A stretch of 64,000 nucleotides of DNA from Brassica napus (GCF_020379485.1 NC_063450.1:49442681-49506680), one strand, 5' to 3'; positions 24,379 through 36,689 are shown, numbered from the stretch's first letter. Notes: generated from the letters alone by a model not told the origin. Translations and numbers: made by a program.

Positions 24379-25474
24379 TCTATCTCCTTTTTATTTTTGG
24401 TCGACCGAAAATTCCCTTCAATTTCGTCTTTTTCTATTAATTTTTCGTTTTTGTTGTTGGTGAGATACGTGTGGTCTCACGTGATGGGAACAATTTAAAT
24501 GTTTTTTGTTTAGTTAAGGATAATCATCATTTTAGAAAGAAAAAAACAAAAGCGCTAAGTATACACGGTTAGAAGCTAATTTTTTTATAGAGTTAAAATG
24601 TGAATAAGTTGATTTGCCAGGTAGATAGACTGAGGCTACTAGATACGAGGGAAGAGAGAATCTGAGTTTGATTTGAAATGTGAAATGTGGCCACATCAGA
24701 GAAACTATGTTTTGGCAGTTTATTGATAAGTCTCATGAGGTTTACCTGAGAGAAAGCAGTGGGAGTAGTTGATTGACTACAACTCTTCAAACGCATTCTA
24801 CAAGTTTTTACACTCAATTAAATTATTTGTGGGATTATTCATTCTGCCATGTTTTGAAATACAAATTTTTAAAAACTCAGATTTTTCTTTATCATATTTT
24901 TGGGTTTATTTGTGGTGTTTCGTGAACTAAATGGTCTTCCTAATAGCTTGCTTGGAATGACTTTAGTCCACGGCAACAAGGGTATATACTGGAGCATGTA
25001 GAATTGAGGTTATTATTTTTCTTTAATCAATGCATTGCTGTTCATTACTTTTTGGTGAGTCCAGTCCAATGGATCCTTCTTGTGAGAGAACCTAAGATTA
25101 TTGTCCCATGATTCTAGATTTCCAACGAAGCAATATTCGGTGTTGGACCTAGACGGATGATGTTCTGCGTCCATCCTGTGGTCATTAGAAGAAAATCTCA
25201 AAATAAATATTTAAGAGATTGAAAAACAGAGATGTGCAGGGAAAAAAACTGACGCGTAAGTTAGAGCCGCAACTACTCGAAAAAGAGCAGTCTCATGTCG
25301 TTTTCGCTAGATATCCTTTTTTCTTCTGCCCGTAAAAGAGGTTCAGAGGCTACATATCTTTGGCAATTATTTTAAAAATATTGTAAATACAATTTTGAAC
25401 AGAATTTATAATAGATTTAATATTTCCGACCATATTCAGAAATAACCATGCAAGTTGCTGATTTTTTCAAGTGT
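24379..25474. other. Intergenic, one weak RRM-like fragment
   Basis: No complete gene. On the minus strand at 25201-25013, a 62-codon frame contains TEYCFVGNLESWDNNLR, which resembles the RNP2 end of an RNA-recognition motif, but nothing further matches and the frame then ends. I treat it as a possible gene fragment or chance. Confidence 0.3.
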
Positions 25475-25490
25475 AAGATATACTACATTC

Positions 25491-27234
25491 GTGAATGTAG
25501 TGATTATATTTACGGGAGACTCCATGGGCGATTAGGGTAAACTCCTTCCGCCGTCACCGTTTGGTTGGACCTCACGTCCACAGACGAGAACATCTTCTTT
25601 ATTCTTTTCTTTTTCAAAGATGGTGGACCTTGCTCGGTTAGCATCTTCGTCGAACCCGAATTCAGATCAAGATCCGCCACCGTTCACTGCTCTTGCAGAT
25701 CCCTTTGCGGTGGTCTTACCTCCAGATCTTCCTGACCCACCGGATGAAGTCATTCGTTCTCTTTGCTCCGACGGACTTCATCCCCTGTAACTAGAATTCC
25801 TTTTCCAAGACTCGTTTTTTCCGCAGCTGACTCAGTTATCGGAGTCTTGTGTTGCAGGTTTGTCAATGAGTTTCTTGTGTTGCTGGGTTTCTCGTCCTCT
25901 TATGCCGTAGCTAGCTGTGAGAGATGGTATCGGTGCAATATCCTTATACTCTGGCTCTTGTGTAGCCCTTTCCCATCTCTTGTGACTTCACTAGTTCCAG
26001 ATCTGACCTCTATGACCTGCGCTTCTTCTCCTATAGATGATTCTTGTCAGCGCTCAGATTGGAAAACGTTACGAAGCAGGCTACCTTTCTCGTCTCTTGG
26101 GACGATGACCGTTCTCCCTTCGGGGAAGATTGACTATGTCTTGTTCTGGTGTGAGTATGGCTCTTGTACCAGTCTTCTTTGGCTACTTTTTGACAGATCT
26201 ATGTGTTTCAAAGACTCTGAGCACTACTACCGAACTATTCCGCCGATGAACCTCACCTTCGATGACCAACTAACCCATCGCTGTTCACCGCAAACACCGC
26301 TTATATCTACTTATTCCGACCACAACGACCAACGGTTCAACTTTGACTCTGACAAATCTCTATGATTCCATCACGGTAATGCTGGAATCGACAGGTTTTG
26401 CTGGGAATTAGAGTTTGTTCCTTTGGAAATTGGAGTCAAGCCCATCTTACTGTCCACTGGTGTGGAAGAGTCAAGTTCGTTAATGTTCGTTTCATTTCAG
26501 GGGGTGACTCTTCTCAGCCCTCTCGCTACGACTATCCAAGCCCAGCAAGTGGAATTTCCATCAAGTGAAGCTTACGTTCTGGGCATAGCTGGATTATCTC
26601 ATATTGTTACTGTAGTCAATGGGGCTTGTTCACTGATGTCAAGCAAAATTTGTCATCAACCGGTATCTCCAACAAGTACAAATGTTTATGCTCGTCTCAT
26701 TCAAAGCTCAGCTCGGAGTCATTCGTTGCTAGAAGATAGCAGTCCCGTAGCCTTAATAAAAATGCTACTCAAACCTCCTCATGTCGGCGCCATGAGAGAT
26801 CATTATCCCTCTTCCTTCTCTTTGCAGGAGTGAACCATTCCATCAAAATTCCTCTCCATGAGAGGTACTCTTCTCTTGGCTACAAAGCCAATGAATATCA
26901 TTGCTTTCCTAATCGTTTCTTATCTTGTGTAATAGTTCGTTTGAGACTGGAAGATATAACGAAACTCATTCCAATAAGTTTCGAGGTCCTGGAGCATTCA
27001 ACGTCACGAAATACAGTGACTATGGTTTATGAATTCGGTCTTACCGTGAATCTCCTATCGACGCATTTGAGCGGTATCTCATTTTCGTTGTCAATCTCTT
27101 CGGAGAATCTATCTGTTTTAACTTATGTTGTTTTTAAATTACATTGTTGTAATCAATGAGGATGGATAATTCCCTCTAACTCTTGTATGTTTGAAGTTTA
27201 AGATAATGAAATGGAAGGTTGCACAAAAAAAAAA
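25491..27234 (+). mobile_element. RT-less poly(A) retroposon with ORF1-like start
   Basis: A 1744-bp insertion ends in an A10 run (27225-27234). The left target duplication is AAGATATACTACATTC (25475-25490); the matching right copy is now at 28063-28078, displaced by a hAT element that landed in the poly(A) junction. At its 5' end an ATG (25620) opens a 56-codon frame, acidic and proline-rich, ending at 25790, reminiscent of the start of a plant LINE ORF1. Further interrupted frames (25763-26365, 26423-26833, 26830-27159) show no conserved domain. Reverse transcriptase is missing. Probably a deletion derivative of a LINE or a LINE-dependent retroposon. Confidence 0.82.
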
Positions 27235-27235
27235 G

Positions 27236-28057
27236 TAGGCATGGGCATTCGGGGTCCCAATCGGGTTTCGGTTTTATCCATTCGGGTTTTGGTTTTTCGG
27301 GTTTATCAAAATCAACCCCATTCGGGTTATATAAAAATTCGGTTCGGGACTGGTTTGGGTTCTATCGGGTTCGGATCGGGGTTAGTAAATCTTCAAAAAA
27401 CCGGTATAACCCAATGTACTTTCGGGTTCGGGTCCCAATCGGTTCTTCGGTTTAAAAATACCTGATTTGAACCTATTTTGTAACTAAAACATAAATAAAA
27501 TCGGTTCTTCGGATTTAAAATACATGATTTGTACATATTTTAATAGCCAAAACATAACTAAAATCGATTCAAAAATAAGAAAAAACATCAAACGTGATCA
27601 TTCAAAATCAAGCGAAAGATAAACATAGTTAGCGATAGAAAATAAACCAGATAAATAAAATCATAAAACAAAAACTAAGTTCTCATGAAATGAGAAACAT
27701 TATTCAATGAAAACAAAACCAAAATCTAAAAATTTCAGGCTTCAACCGCCACATTCTACCATCAACCTTCGTGTACAGATAATTATTTTAGAAGTTCAAT
27801 AATATCTTAAAGTATTTTGGATACATATTAAGAATTAAGATCATATTTGGTAGAAGTTCTTTTTGTGATTTTAAATGTTTCGGGTTCTATCGGATATCCA
27901 TTTAGGTCCGGGTTCGGTTCGGATAATACCCATAACCCAAAATACCAAAAAACAGGATCCATTCGGTATTTATGTCGGGTTCGGATCGGTTCGGATTCAT
28001 TTTTATCGTATCGGATTCGGTTTGGATTTTCGGGTTCGGTTTATTTGCCTAGCCCTA
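27236..28057. mobile_element. Non-autonomous hAT nested in a retroposon tail
   Basis: An 822-bp element begins TAGGCATGGGCA and ends TTGCCTAGCCCTA (imperfect TIRs, about 9 of 14 matches), with 8-bp target duplications AAAAAAAG at 27228-27235 and 28058-28065. Both ends carry many copies of TCGGGTT and GGTTCGG; the centre is AT-rich and non-coding. It splits the poly(A) tail of the retroposon 25491-27234 from that element's right target duplication, so it is the younger insertion. Confidence 0.82.
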
Positions 28058-28078
28058 AAAAAAAGATATACTACATTC

Positions 28079-28964
28079 CAATAATCTAGTGCGTAAGGAA
28101 AAAAGAAGAAAATAGGTCCAAATATTTATTACATACACAATTCAAAGATGTACGGGTTGGGTTTATTAGAGAATTTAGAACGTATCTACTATTATAAATC
28201 TGTAGATACGGAAAATAAGAAGTATTAAATGGCTAGGACCCATTTCCTAAAATATTCATGTGAACTACGTGATTTTTCATGCATACCCATCAATGTTCCA
28301 CTGTACTATAACTTAAAATCGCATGTTATGTTTTAAAACAAAAACTCTCATTTAAATTTCACAGCTATATAACATCTTTGAATTCTACCGACATGATCAA
28401 GAAAAGAGAGTAGATAAGTGATCCAATTGTTAAGAACTAATCAAAGCGTAAATAGAAGTTTGTTTAATCACTCAAAGACAATGCAGTCTTGTGTGGATTC
28501 AAATGCTCTGCTGCGCATATCTAAGAGATTGTCACATTTAAACCATTTACATATATTTCGTTATTGAAAAATAAAAATAGTAAAATCACATGACTTACAG
28601 TGCCCTTTCCTGATTTTGTAAGGCTTGAATATGGTCATGGGCCAAAGATATGCATGCATATACAATCACACACTATAATATAGTGTCCCCTCATGCAAAG
28701 ATTTGGTTTGCACAAAATTCCAGAGCTCTTGTAAGATTTATTCCAAAAGATAAATGGGGACCTTTCGTGAGATCTTCTCTGCGATTTTCTAATTTAGACT
28801 AACTATAGAATAAAAACACATATCATGATAAATCTTTATTTCAGTTTTGGTTATTAGAAGGTTAGAAAACAAACTCATGCAAGAAAAAAAAGCAATCCTC
28901 GCCGTTCGCATCATGACTTGATCCAACGGTCCATACTGAGAATTAACAACCATGTATTAGTAGT
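28079..28964. other. Intergenic, no gene seen
   Basis: AT-rich sequence without recognisable gene. The segment 28897-28945, together with 29225-29300 on the other side of the next MITE, is a diverged duplicate of 35078-35160. Confidence 0.5.
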
Positions 28965-28967
28965 TTA

Positions 28968-29213
28968 GGCCATCTTTATCCAGGTATTTTAGTGGGATTT
29001 TTAGTGCCATGGGTCCCACTAAAATGATAAAACCATCCCTTGTGTTTGCCAAATAAAAACCGTTCTTTGTTTGATTCTTGCACTGTTTGCGGATTCCACT
29101 GACATGTGGCGGCCTGCAATTGATTAACTTTTTAATTTTAATTTTTTTTCAGATAAAAAAATAAAAAATAAAAATAAGAATCCCACTTCTGGGTCTGTGG
29201 GATAAAAATGTTC
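28968..29213. mobile_element. PIF/Harbinger MITE
   Basis: A 246-bp element with TIRs GGCCATCTTTATCC and (reverse complement) GAACATTTTTATCC and TTA target duplications at 28965-28967 and 29214-29216. It shares its interior with the decayed copy at 20705-20930. Non-coding. Confidence 0.82.
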
Positions 29214-29409
29214 TTAGTCACTGTGATGACGCGTCACAGATATGAAAATGTACGGCTTCAGAATCCCGTGGTCCAGCGAATCTGGACCGTCCGTGGTTTA
29301 GCAAAAACATGTTGGGTTGGGTCCTTGGATAAGCTATGTGGAATGGTTGAAATTGAACCAGGTGTCTATTAGATACTTTAGAGCTGGGAACTTGGGAAGT
29401 ACTCACTAA

Positions 29410-31290
29410 GAGCAACATTATCCATAGCACCCCATTAGGGGTGCTTAATCATTTTTTTAGTATTAAATATGTGTTAAGCATTTGATTAAGAAACTTTTAT
29501 ATCTTGCACCTCCAATGCAAAGTGCTTATTTTAGGGTGCTTAATAAAATAAAATATTAAACATTGTTTTATTTTAAATAAAATTTATCAAATTAAAGCAC
29601 TAAAAGAGAAAACCACTTTCACAAGAATCGGATGTTTGCAAGGAGGACTAATCATGAAAAACAAAACCAACAAACTGAACTTTAGATTCTATCATCTTTC
29701 TTTTCTAAATCTCCAAAGCTAAATCAAGTTTTCCCTATTACATAAGTCCCATGAACATAAGTAAAAGACATTCGAGTAAAAAAAGTATAAGCCATTTAAA
29801 GTAAAAGACATCAAGTTTCAGCAAACACACTATTTAGTAAAGGAGTTACAGAGATACAGAGGCATCAAGGGCCAAAACGGTTAAAAGAACATGTCACCTT
29901 GAGCCTTTAACGAGGAATAAATAGATGGATCATCATTCCGCTCACTCAGGCACGTTCATCATTCACGTGGTTTGGAACCTCGGGTTGGTTGTCCAGTGGC
30001 ATGTACTGTGCCATTATTGCTCTAGTCCATGTATTGCTGTGAAACAAAGGACACAGGACAATGTTTTAATACACATCTCAGGCCACAAAACAAAAACAAA
30101 AAGATTAATCTTGGGCTTTTACCACAACACAATAGGACACAACACTACATCAAACGGTTCAGTCCCACATCGAGAAGACCAGAGAGATTAAACGCTAGTC
30201 CGTGATTCTTCCACTCCCAATGCTCCACTCTGACCCGAAACACAAACATAAACATTTAGATTCATCATAAACGAAGACATGAAACACAAACATAAGCTTC
30301 TTCAGAGACAGGAAACAAGTGATTCATACACCTTCCCTTACTTTATTTAGCAACAATGCCGCCTCCCTCTCGTTGATAACTTGATTTTACCTTCAGATTC
30401 TTGATAATGCAGTCGTCAAGCTTAGTCGTTACCATTACAGATTCATGACGACGGAGGAGGTTTCTTCAATTTTTCTTTTTTTTTCACAGAGAAAGAGAAA
30501 AAGATCATCCCAACATTTAGATACATTATTATGAATCTTAAGCAAAAGATTAAACAACCATACTTCTCAATGTGGTAGGAGGTAATCACACATCAAAGCA
30601 TCATCTTTTATTCCTAATCTAACTCTACCATTTCGAAACAGAGATACACTTCGAATTCAAAGCATCATCTTTTATTCCCTTGCGATTCCAATGTACAAAA
30701 ACGTCTCTAGGATTCAAAGATTCCATCTCTGTTTTGCCTTTTGATTCCTAATCTAACTCTACCATATTGAACACACCACACGCAAGCAGCAAAACCAATA
30801 AGCTAACTTTCATGAGAATCGATTAACATATAAAGCATCAGATCTTGAACCGAGGTCGAATATTAAGAACCAAAGTTTTGATTTTTTTTCCAAGTTCTCA
30901 TTTACAATCTCCGGCGGAAAACATAGCTGTGTAAAGAAAATAAGAACGATTACCTCATCCTCTATGGCTGATCTGAAGACGAACGATGAGAGGGTTTGGT
31001 TGGGTAGGAGAAGGAGAAGGAATCGAGGTTTATGGAATTGAATAAGTTCAACGAACCTGGACATGCGACGGCAACAAGCTGCAAAGCCACTTTGTTTGAA
31101 TGGTGTTGTCCGTCAAGAGAGAGATGTCTGTTGAGAGAGAGAGAGATTCGGAGAGAAGAAAGCATAATTAAGCACCGTCGCTTGTGCAGCTTAATTAAGC
31201 ACCGTCGCTTCCCTTAATACATTATTATTATTATTTTTTTAATCCGAAAATCACTAAACACTCCCCTAAGCTACTGCTTTAATGGTGCTC
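29410..31290. mobile_element. Long non-autonomous PIF/Harbinger-like element
   Basis: TIRs GAGCAACATTA and (reverse complement) GAGCACCATTA with TAA target duplications at 29407-29409 and 31291-31293. The 1881-bp interior has no transposase; short frames (29925-30191 plus; 31064-30810 minus) have no recognisable domain. A second inverted motif GGTGCTTAAT lies inside each end, and CTTAATTAAGCACCGTCGCTT is partly repeated near 31165-31212. It could have captured host sequence, but I cannot identify any. Confidence 0.68.
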
Positions 31291-31293
31291 TAA

Positions 31294-32885
31294 GCCTATG
31301 CCAAATGTGAAGAATTTTGTGAACCGGATCAAACCAGGGTTCTTTTATCTGTACCGGTCCAGGACTGTCCTGGTTAAAGAACACTGTGTCAAATTTTCAA
31401 CGCTATCTTGACCTCAGTTGACTTTCCCGTATTTGATTTTGACTTCTCATCACTCATTATTCATTCACGTCAATTATCATTAAATTTACAATTATATCCA
31501 GAAAGCCTGATGTAGTACATGGTCGCACTTGTCTGAATTTAGCAAGAGATGTACCTGCTATTAATTTGATGTATTTTCATTTACCAATATTAACAAAATA
31601 TTAATGTATACAGTACATGTGAGTATATCCTTGTCTAGCGGAAAACTGAGAAAGATATATAGCGAAAAATCTAAGATTAATATTAATTTTTGGTTTACAC
31701 AGTTAAATTTGTGAAACCAAAATCTCAAATCAACTCAATACGCTATACTTACCAAAAGTATTCTTAGAAGAATCATAAAGAAATGATTTAGTTTTTAAAC
31801 TTTATGACAATATTGTTTCAAAAGAAGTCCATGATATGCAACTCCAAACCTATGATTGACTTTGGTCCACCGACATTCAAGATATAAATCAAAACTTTGA
31901 TATTTATGTATTTGTGTATGTTTGTACATATACACACTGTCTGCATATTCATATAATGATATAAACTGTACAATATCAGATGCGTAAACATATTTAGAAT
32001 GTATAGTAAGAAAATACATGTGGAATAGAAGGTGAGTGAGACAGTGTCTCATGAAAAGTGGCAGAGACACATTAATAAAGAACATTAAAAGAAGGACCAA
32101 ATATATTAAATGATGTCTTTTAATTTCATATCTCACGTACCATTCTCGTGCTATTCCCATACACTTAACATGTTTGCTCTGGCTTCTTCCTTTTAATTGA
32201 CTGAACTAACCTTCCAACTACTTTTTCGGCTATGTTATCTCACATTTCTATTCTTAGTTCCCTCGCCATAATGCAACAATCTAATTTGAGTTTGAATATG
32301 TGTACTATAGGTACCACAACGTTACTACTTTCCTACGTTAAAGTCGGAGCTTAAAAAACATCATAAATAATTAAATATCCCCGGGTTATAAGGTTCGTCT
32401 ATAACATTTGTCCTGTGAAGGCTTTGATCATCTTTTACGTACTAGTTTTTGTCTTTTTTTTTTGGACAACAACGTACTTTTCTATAATTGAAACATCTCG
32501 ACGTACATGTATATATCTAAATGATCTTTCCTATACTAAAATCATAGATAAAAAGTACGACTTAACTAACAACATATTACAGCCTTCGATAAATTTAAGC
32601 TCGATATCTGCTAAAAGCACCGTTTCAAGTTTGAATCCAGACTTACTAGTTACTACAGAAACAAGAATAGTCTATCGTATCGTATTGTATGATCAGTTCA
32701 AGTGTATAACAAGTTAATGAAATACTGTTCTTTTCAAAACGTTTTAATAATGGTTTGAGTATCATGTTGTGTAATGTTTAAAGCCGTTGCCCAAAGACTC
32801 AAAGTAAACATTATGGGCTAATAAGAGGCTTTGAATGGCTTTGTCGAATTAACTAAAATGGGCTTCTAGCATACATCAATACCAA
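31294..32885. other. Intergenic, no gene seen
   Basis: Short frames of 100-120 codons (32160-31795 minus, 32415-32717 plus) are AT-biased and match nothing I know. TTGAC-containing motifs near 31408-31445 could be W-box-like, without a gene beside them. Confidence 0.5.
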
Positions 32886-33607
32886 AACATGTCCGATTGA
32901 TAATAGTTGAGTCCAAACAATATATAACTGCCATATAATTATAACTGCTTACTTAAAAAACAAACACGACAGCAAAGAAGATACAAACAAAATTCCTATT
33001 TTGATTATAACTACTTACTAGATTCCAATTTTTTTGGACTGCGCAAATATCAACCAAAATTTTGGAAATGAATTATTATATTTTTGAGACAGTTATAACA
33101 AACACATATATTTGGTTTATTAAAAATTATAAAAACAGTCAGTACCAAATAAGTTAAATGACTACGTAATCGATACATTATCAAAAAAATCAATACTATT
33201 AAATTAAGAACATGTCCAATTGATAATAGTTGAGTCCAACTTTAAAAATACAAGGAAGCAATATATAATTGCTTATATATATGCATGTAATTATAACTGC
33301 TTACTTAAAAAAATTTCCGACAGCAAGGAAGAAATATATAACTTCTTATATCCATATAATTTCTTACTTAAAAAAACACGGCAGCAAGGAAGATACAAAC
33401 AAAATTCCTATTTTGATTATAATTGCTTACTAGATTCCTATTTTTTTGAACTACGCAAATATCAACCAAAATTTTGGAAATGAATTATTATATTTTTGAG
33501 ACAGTTATAACAAACACATATATTTGTTATATTAATAATTATGAAAACAAATTTGACCAATACCAAATAAGTTAAATGACTACGTAATCGATACATTATC
33601 CAAAAAT
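32886..33607. repeat. Direct duplication of ~300-400 bp
   Basis: Unit 1 (32886-33190) and unit 2 (33209-33607) share the start ACATGTCC(G/A)ATTGATAATAG and the end GACTACGTAATCGATACATTATC with high identity. Unit 2 has an extra internal sub-duplication around the phrase GCAAGGAAGA(A/T)A (33321-33392). Non-coding. It could be an old tandem duplication of an unrecognised repeat. Confidence 0.75.
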
Positions 33608-33632
33608 TAAGAAACATTTACACATACATTAA

Positions 33633-34235
33633 GGGTCTGACTGGTTCAAACGCAGCGGTTGTGGTTGCGGGAGTTTACGGATGTGGGTGGTTGCGGTTTC
33701 TAAAGGTTTTAATAGATTCGTACGACTGGTTCTACGGTTAGAAATTTGTGCGTTTGCGAGATACTTATGACTGGTTAACTACCAAATGCAGCATCGGCTA
33801 AATAATAAATTGACAATATTTACATTTTATATAATTATAAAAATATCAAAATCATTATATTATAATAAATATAAAAATTATATTTAGAAAGTTATAGTTT
33901 TAAAAAAATTCAAATTGTAGAAAATATTTTTATTTTAAAATTTTATAGTATTAATTAAAATATAATAGATATATTTAGTATTTTATAATTCCAATTTAAA
34001 TTTTTATTGAATATTTTTATTTTTGTATTTATATTGTTTAAAAAAAAGAAAAAAAAATTATCCTGCAATCGTCCGCAGCCGCAAACGTTAGCTGGAACCA
34101 GCTTTTGAATTTATGAAGTTTAAAGCGGTTTGAAGCGGTTTAGAGCAGTTTGAGTGATTGTTGCAAAACGCAAACAACCGCTACCAACCGCAAAAGCTGT
34201 GTTTGCGGGTGGTAGCGGGTAAACTAGTCATACCC
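33633..34235. mobile_element. TIR element with GCGGTT motifs
   Basis: A 603-bp element with TIRs GGGTCTGACTGGTT and (reverse complement) GGGTATGACTAGTT bordered by TAA at 33630-33632 and 34236-34238. The 3-bp TAA duplication suggests PIF/Harbinger; a hAT origin is possible because such ends also occur there. Both flanks carry GCGGTTG / CAACCGC-type motifs and the centre is AT-rich. Non-coding. Confidence 0.65.
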
Positions 34236-34238
34236 TAA

Positions 34239-34895
34239 GTTTATCAATTAAAAAACCACATGATGTTAAAATAGAGTTTAACGGGTTTTTAGTGGACTTT
34301 TAATAGAAATTGATATTTATGTAGACTCATTTAGTTTAATGGTTTTTAAGTAGGTTATTCGATTAAAAATGTTTATTAAATGTGATTTTACTTAAAGTTA
34401 ACGAAGACCATATTAATTGATTTACATATATGTATATATAGCGGAATATATTAAAAAGTAATTTTTTCAAACATTTTTCAAAAAATTGTTCAATTTTCGA
34501 TGTGGGTTAGGTTTAATATTAGTTTTCGGATATAACACTTTAAGAACCATTTAAGTATATAGGCCATGTTTAATAAAGTACGGGACTTTAATTTTCGAGT
34601 CGATTCCAAGTCAGATTTTTTGGGTACAAATATTTTTGACTAATTATGTTATCTAACTATTAAGAAAATATAATATGTTGTAAACTTTAGGAATAAAGTT
34701 TAAAAATAATTTTTGAAATGTATATGGCAAAAATGTATAGTTATGCAACTTGACATATTTAATATAATTACCAAAATTAAATTAAATTAATATTAAAAAC
34801 AAATATGATTAAAAAACACAAATATAAAATTAAATTCTTTAAAAAAAATTAAAACAAAAATATATCCAAAGACGGGTTAGAATATAATTCAATAC
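34239..34895. other. Intergenic, no gene seen
   Basis: Very AT-rich, without recognisable features. Confidence 0.5.
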
Positions 34896-34898
34896 TTA

Positions 34899-35068
34899 GA
34901 GCATCTCCAACCTCACTCCATAATTTTCTGCAAAATGGAGTGGGAAATGGAGTGATGAACAAACAAAAAAGTGATTACTCCATAAATGGAGTAATGAGTT
35001 TTTTATTTGTTTATAACTTCATTTCTCACTCCTTTTTGCTAAATTATGGAGTGCGGTTGGAGATGGTC
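34899..35068. mobile_element. Short PIF/Harbinger MITE (hairpin)
   Basis: A 170-bp element whose ends, GAGCATCTCCAACC at the left and (reverse complement) GACCATCTCCAACC at the right, pair for about 28 bp with few mismatches, so a transcript would fold into a long hairpin. It is flanked by TTA (34896-34898) and TTG (35069-35071), a one-base-decayed target duplication. Confidence 0.78.
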
Positions 35069-35071
35069 TTG

Positions 35072-35600
35072 AAACCAAGCCATTCACATCATGACATGAT
35101 CTAACTGTCTCCATGTGTGGGACCCAGTAAGCAGCGAATCTTGACCGTCTACTTGGTGGGCGCCAGGCGTAAATTTGGGCTTTTGTGACCAAGTAAGAAT
35201 TTTGTTCCGTCTGACTTCATAAGTCACCACCCGTTGACTTCTCTCAACTTAAACGCTTAATTATTTCCATATATTTTTAACCAAAAAAAAAAAACCATTA
35301 CCATTCCATAATATCGTATTCTAATTTTAAGGTAAATTTTCTGAATGTAAAATGTGCCTCATATATATTTTACATTTTTGTTTTGTCTGACTTTTCAGTA
35401 TTTTACCCACAATTTAAGGATATTGTTCTGAAATTGCCGATTATTAACAGAATAGAAAAAAAAATTGCAAAAGACTAGAAATAAACGACAAAGGGAGTAT
35501 TATTCACGAAGTGATACATAACAGTTTCGCACAACTTATTCACTTTCAATATGGAAAACACATACATATATAGATTATTAAGTTTCCGTATTTCATAATT
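35072..35600. other. Downstream flank of the wax synthase gene
   Basis: Non-coding. The segment 35078-35160 duplicates parts of 28897-29300. The stretch before 35600 is the 3' flank of the minus-strand gene; part of it recurs in diverged form at 37150-37230 beside the pseudogene copy. Confidence 0.5.
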
Positions 35601-36587
35601 TCACGAAACAAAGACATACTTGGTATATTGCCGTATCTGATCTCCCCTTATCATTTGAGGGAAATAGAGCCAACCACTAGTCACAACCATAAATGTCATT
35701 GTAAGCATCCAAGACACCACAGGTCTCACAGTCCATCGCTTCCCGAACTCTGACCTTTTCACCACTATTTCTGTCGCAGTACAGACCCCATTTAACACAT
35801 AGAATAAAGTGACCCCCCCAGAAGGCGTTTCATGGCCGCTTGTGTAGAAGAATATAAGTTCGTGAAACAGACCAGAGGCGAGGAACGCCGTTGATACTCC
35901 GATGAATTTAGACAAACCAGATTTGCTTTTGGATCTTCCCCGCAGAGGAGAGTAGATGCCTGACCGGAGAATAGACGAGACCACTGGATTCCACCGGCGA
36001 CCCCAGAAGTCTTGAAGAGAGGTGGATAAGTAAGGTTCATCGAACACTGGCTCAAGATCGCACCCAAGAACGATAGTGAGCATAGATTTGAGGAGGGTTA
36101 ATCCAAGCTCAAATGGCAAGTACATATATAGAGGATATATGCCCCATAACAGAACCGGAGGAAGATTATATTTGTAACCTCGCACATGGAACATAAACAA
36201 AACTCCAACTATTGCAACTTTAGCGGCTAAAATCCATTTATGGAAACTAAATTGAGATTTAGGGTTTTGTTCAAGTTTCTTGATGGGAAAGCAAGTGAAG
36301 CAGATAAATTGAAAAAGACTTGAAGGACGTGGGGAAAGAGAACCTAAATCAAATGCAAAGAGCATGAGCTTTAAAGTTGCCATCCCTGTGAGGAAAAACA
36401 TTATGGGGAAAATGAAAAACCAAGAGGAGAAGAGCATTGGAGAAACAAAGAACTGAAGACACACCGGAAGAATAAAGAGTAATCGAGGAACCCCAGCTTT
36501 GATTCTAGGTAGTATGTAGTAACAATAACTTACCGAGACTATTGCTGAAACCCACACTAGGGCAAATCTTTTGATTTCTTCCTCCAT
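35601..36587 (-). CDS. Wax synthase-like O-acyltransferase (MBOAT)
   Basis: Intronless, 328 aa, start at ATG 36587-36585. It belongs to the plant 'long-chain-alcohol O-fatty-acyltransferase' family (membrane-bound O-acyltransferase; Arabidopsis members are about 340 aa). Several hydrophobic membrane segments are visible (roughly residues 8-25, 35-50, 52-78, 118-135, 142-170, 228-250, 258-275, 290-310). The family signature SLQDFWGRRWN is at 190-200, and the conserved catalytic-type His is H242 in ASGLFHELIFFY. It would act in the ER, esterifying fatty alcohols or related acceptors with acyl-CoA; the exact substrate is not predictable. I know of no such gene at this place in Arabidopsis chromosome 4, so it probably arrived by transposition. 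The frame is intact and looks functional. Confidence 0.88.
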   Translation of the reverse strand: MEEEIKRFALVWVSAIVSVSYCYYILPRIKAGVPRLLFILPVCLQFFVSPMLFSSWFFIFPIMFFLTGMATLKLMLFAFDLGSLSPRPSSLFQFICFTCFPIKKLEQNPKSQFSFHKWILAAKVAIVGVLFMFHVRGYKYNLPPVLLWGIYPLYMYLPFELGLTLLKSMLTIVLGCDLEPVFDEPYLSTSLQDFWGRRWNPVVSSILRSGIYSPLRGRSKSKSGLSKFIGVSTAFLASGLFHELIFFYTSGHETPSGGVTLFYVLNGVCTATEIVVKRSEFGKRWTVRPVVSWMLTMTFMVVTSGWLYFPQMIRGDQIRQYTKYVFVS

Positions 36588-36640
36588 GTTTCACTTTTTT
36601 GTGTTTGTTGCTGGTGATGATCTCTTCCAATTAGCGAGGT

Positions 36641-36646
36641 TTTATA
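36641..36646 (-). promoter_or_regulatory. TATA box of the wax synthase-like gene
   Basis: TATAAA on the minus strand, 54-59 nt before the start codon, with a purine-rich leader between. It lies only about 45 bp from the end of the solo LTR, so the gene seems to keep its own core promoter. Confidence 0.5.
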
Positions 36647-36689
36647 TTGGTTTTTGTGTGTTTTTAAAGTCGCCGGAATGAGTAGATAA

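Noticed and set aside
25013..25201. RNA-binding protein gene on the minus strand
   Set aside because: Only about 15 residues resemble the start of an RRM; no second RNP motif, intron structure or continuation was found.
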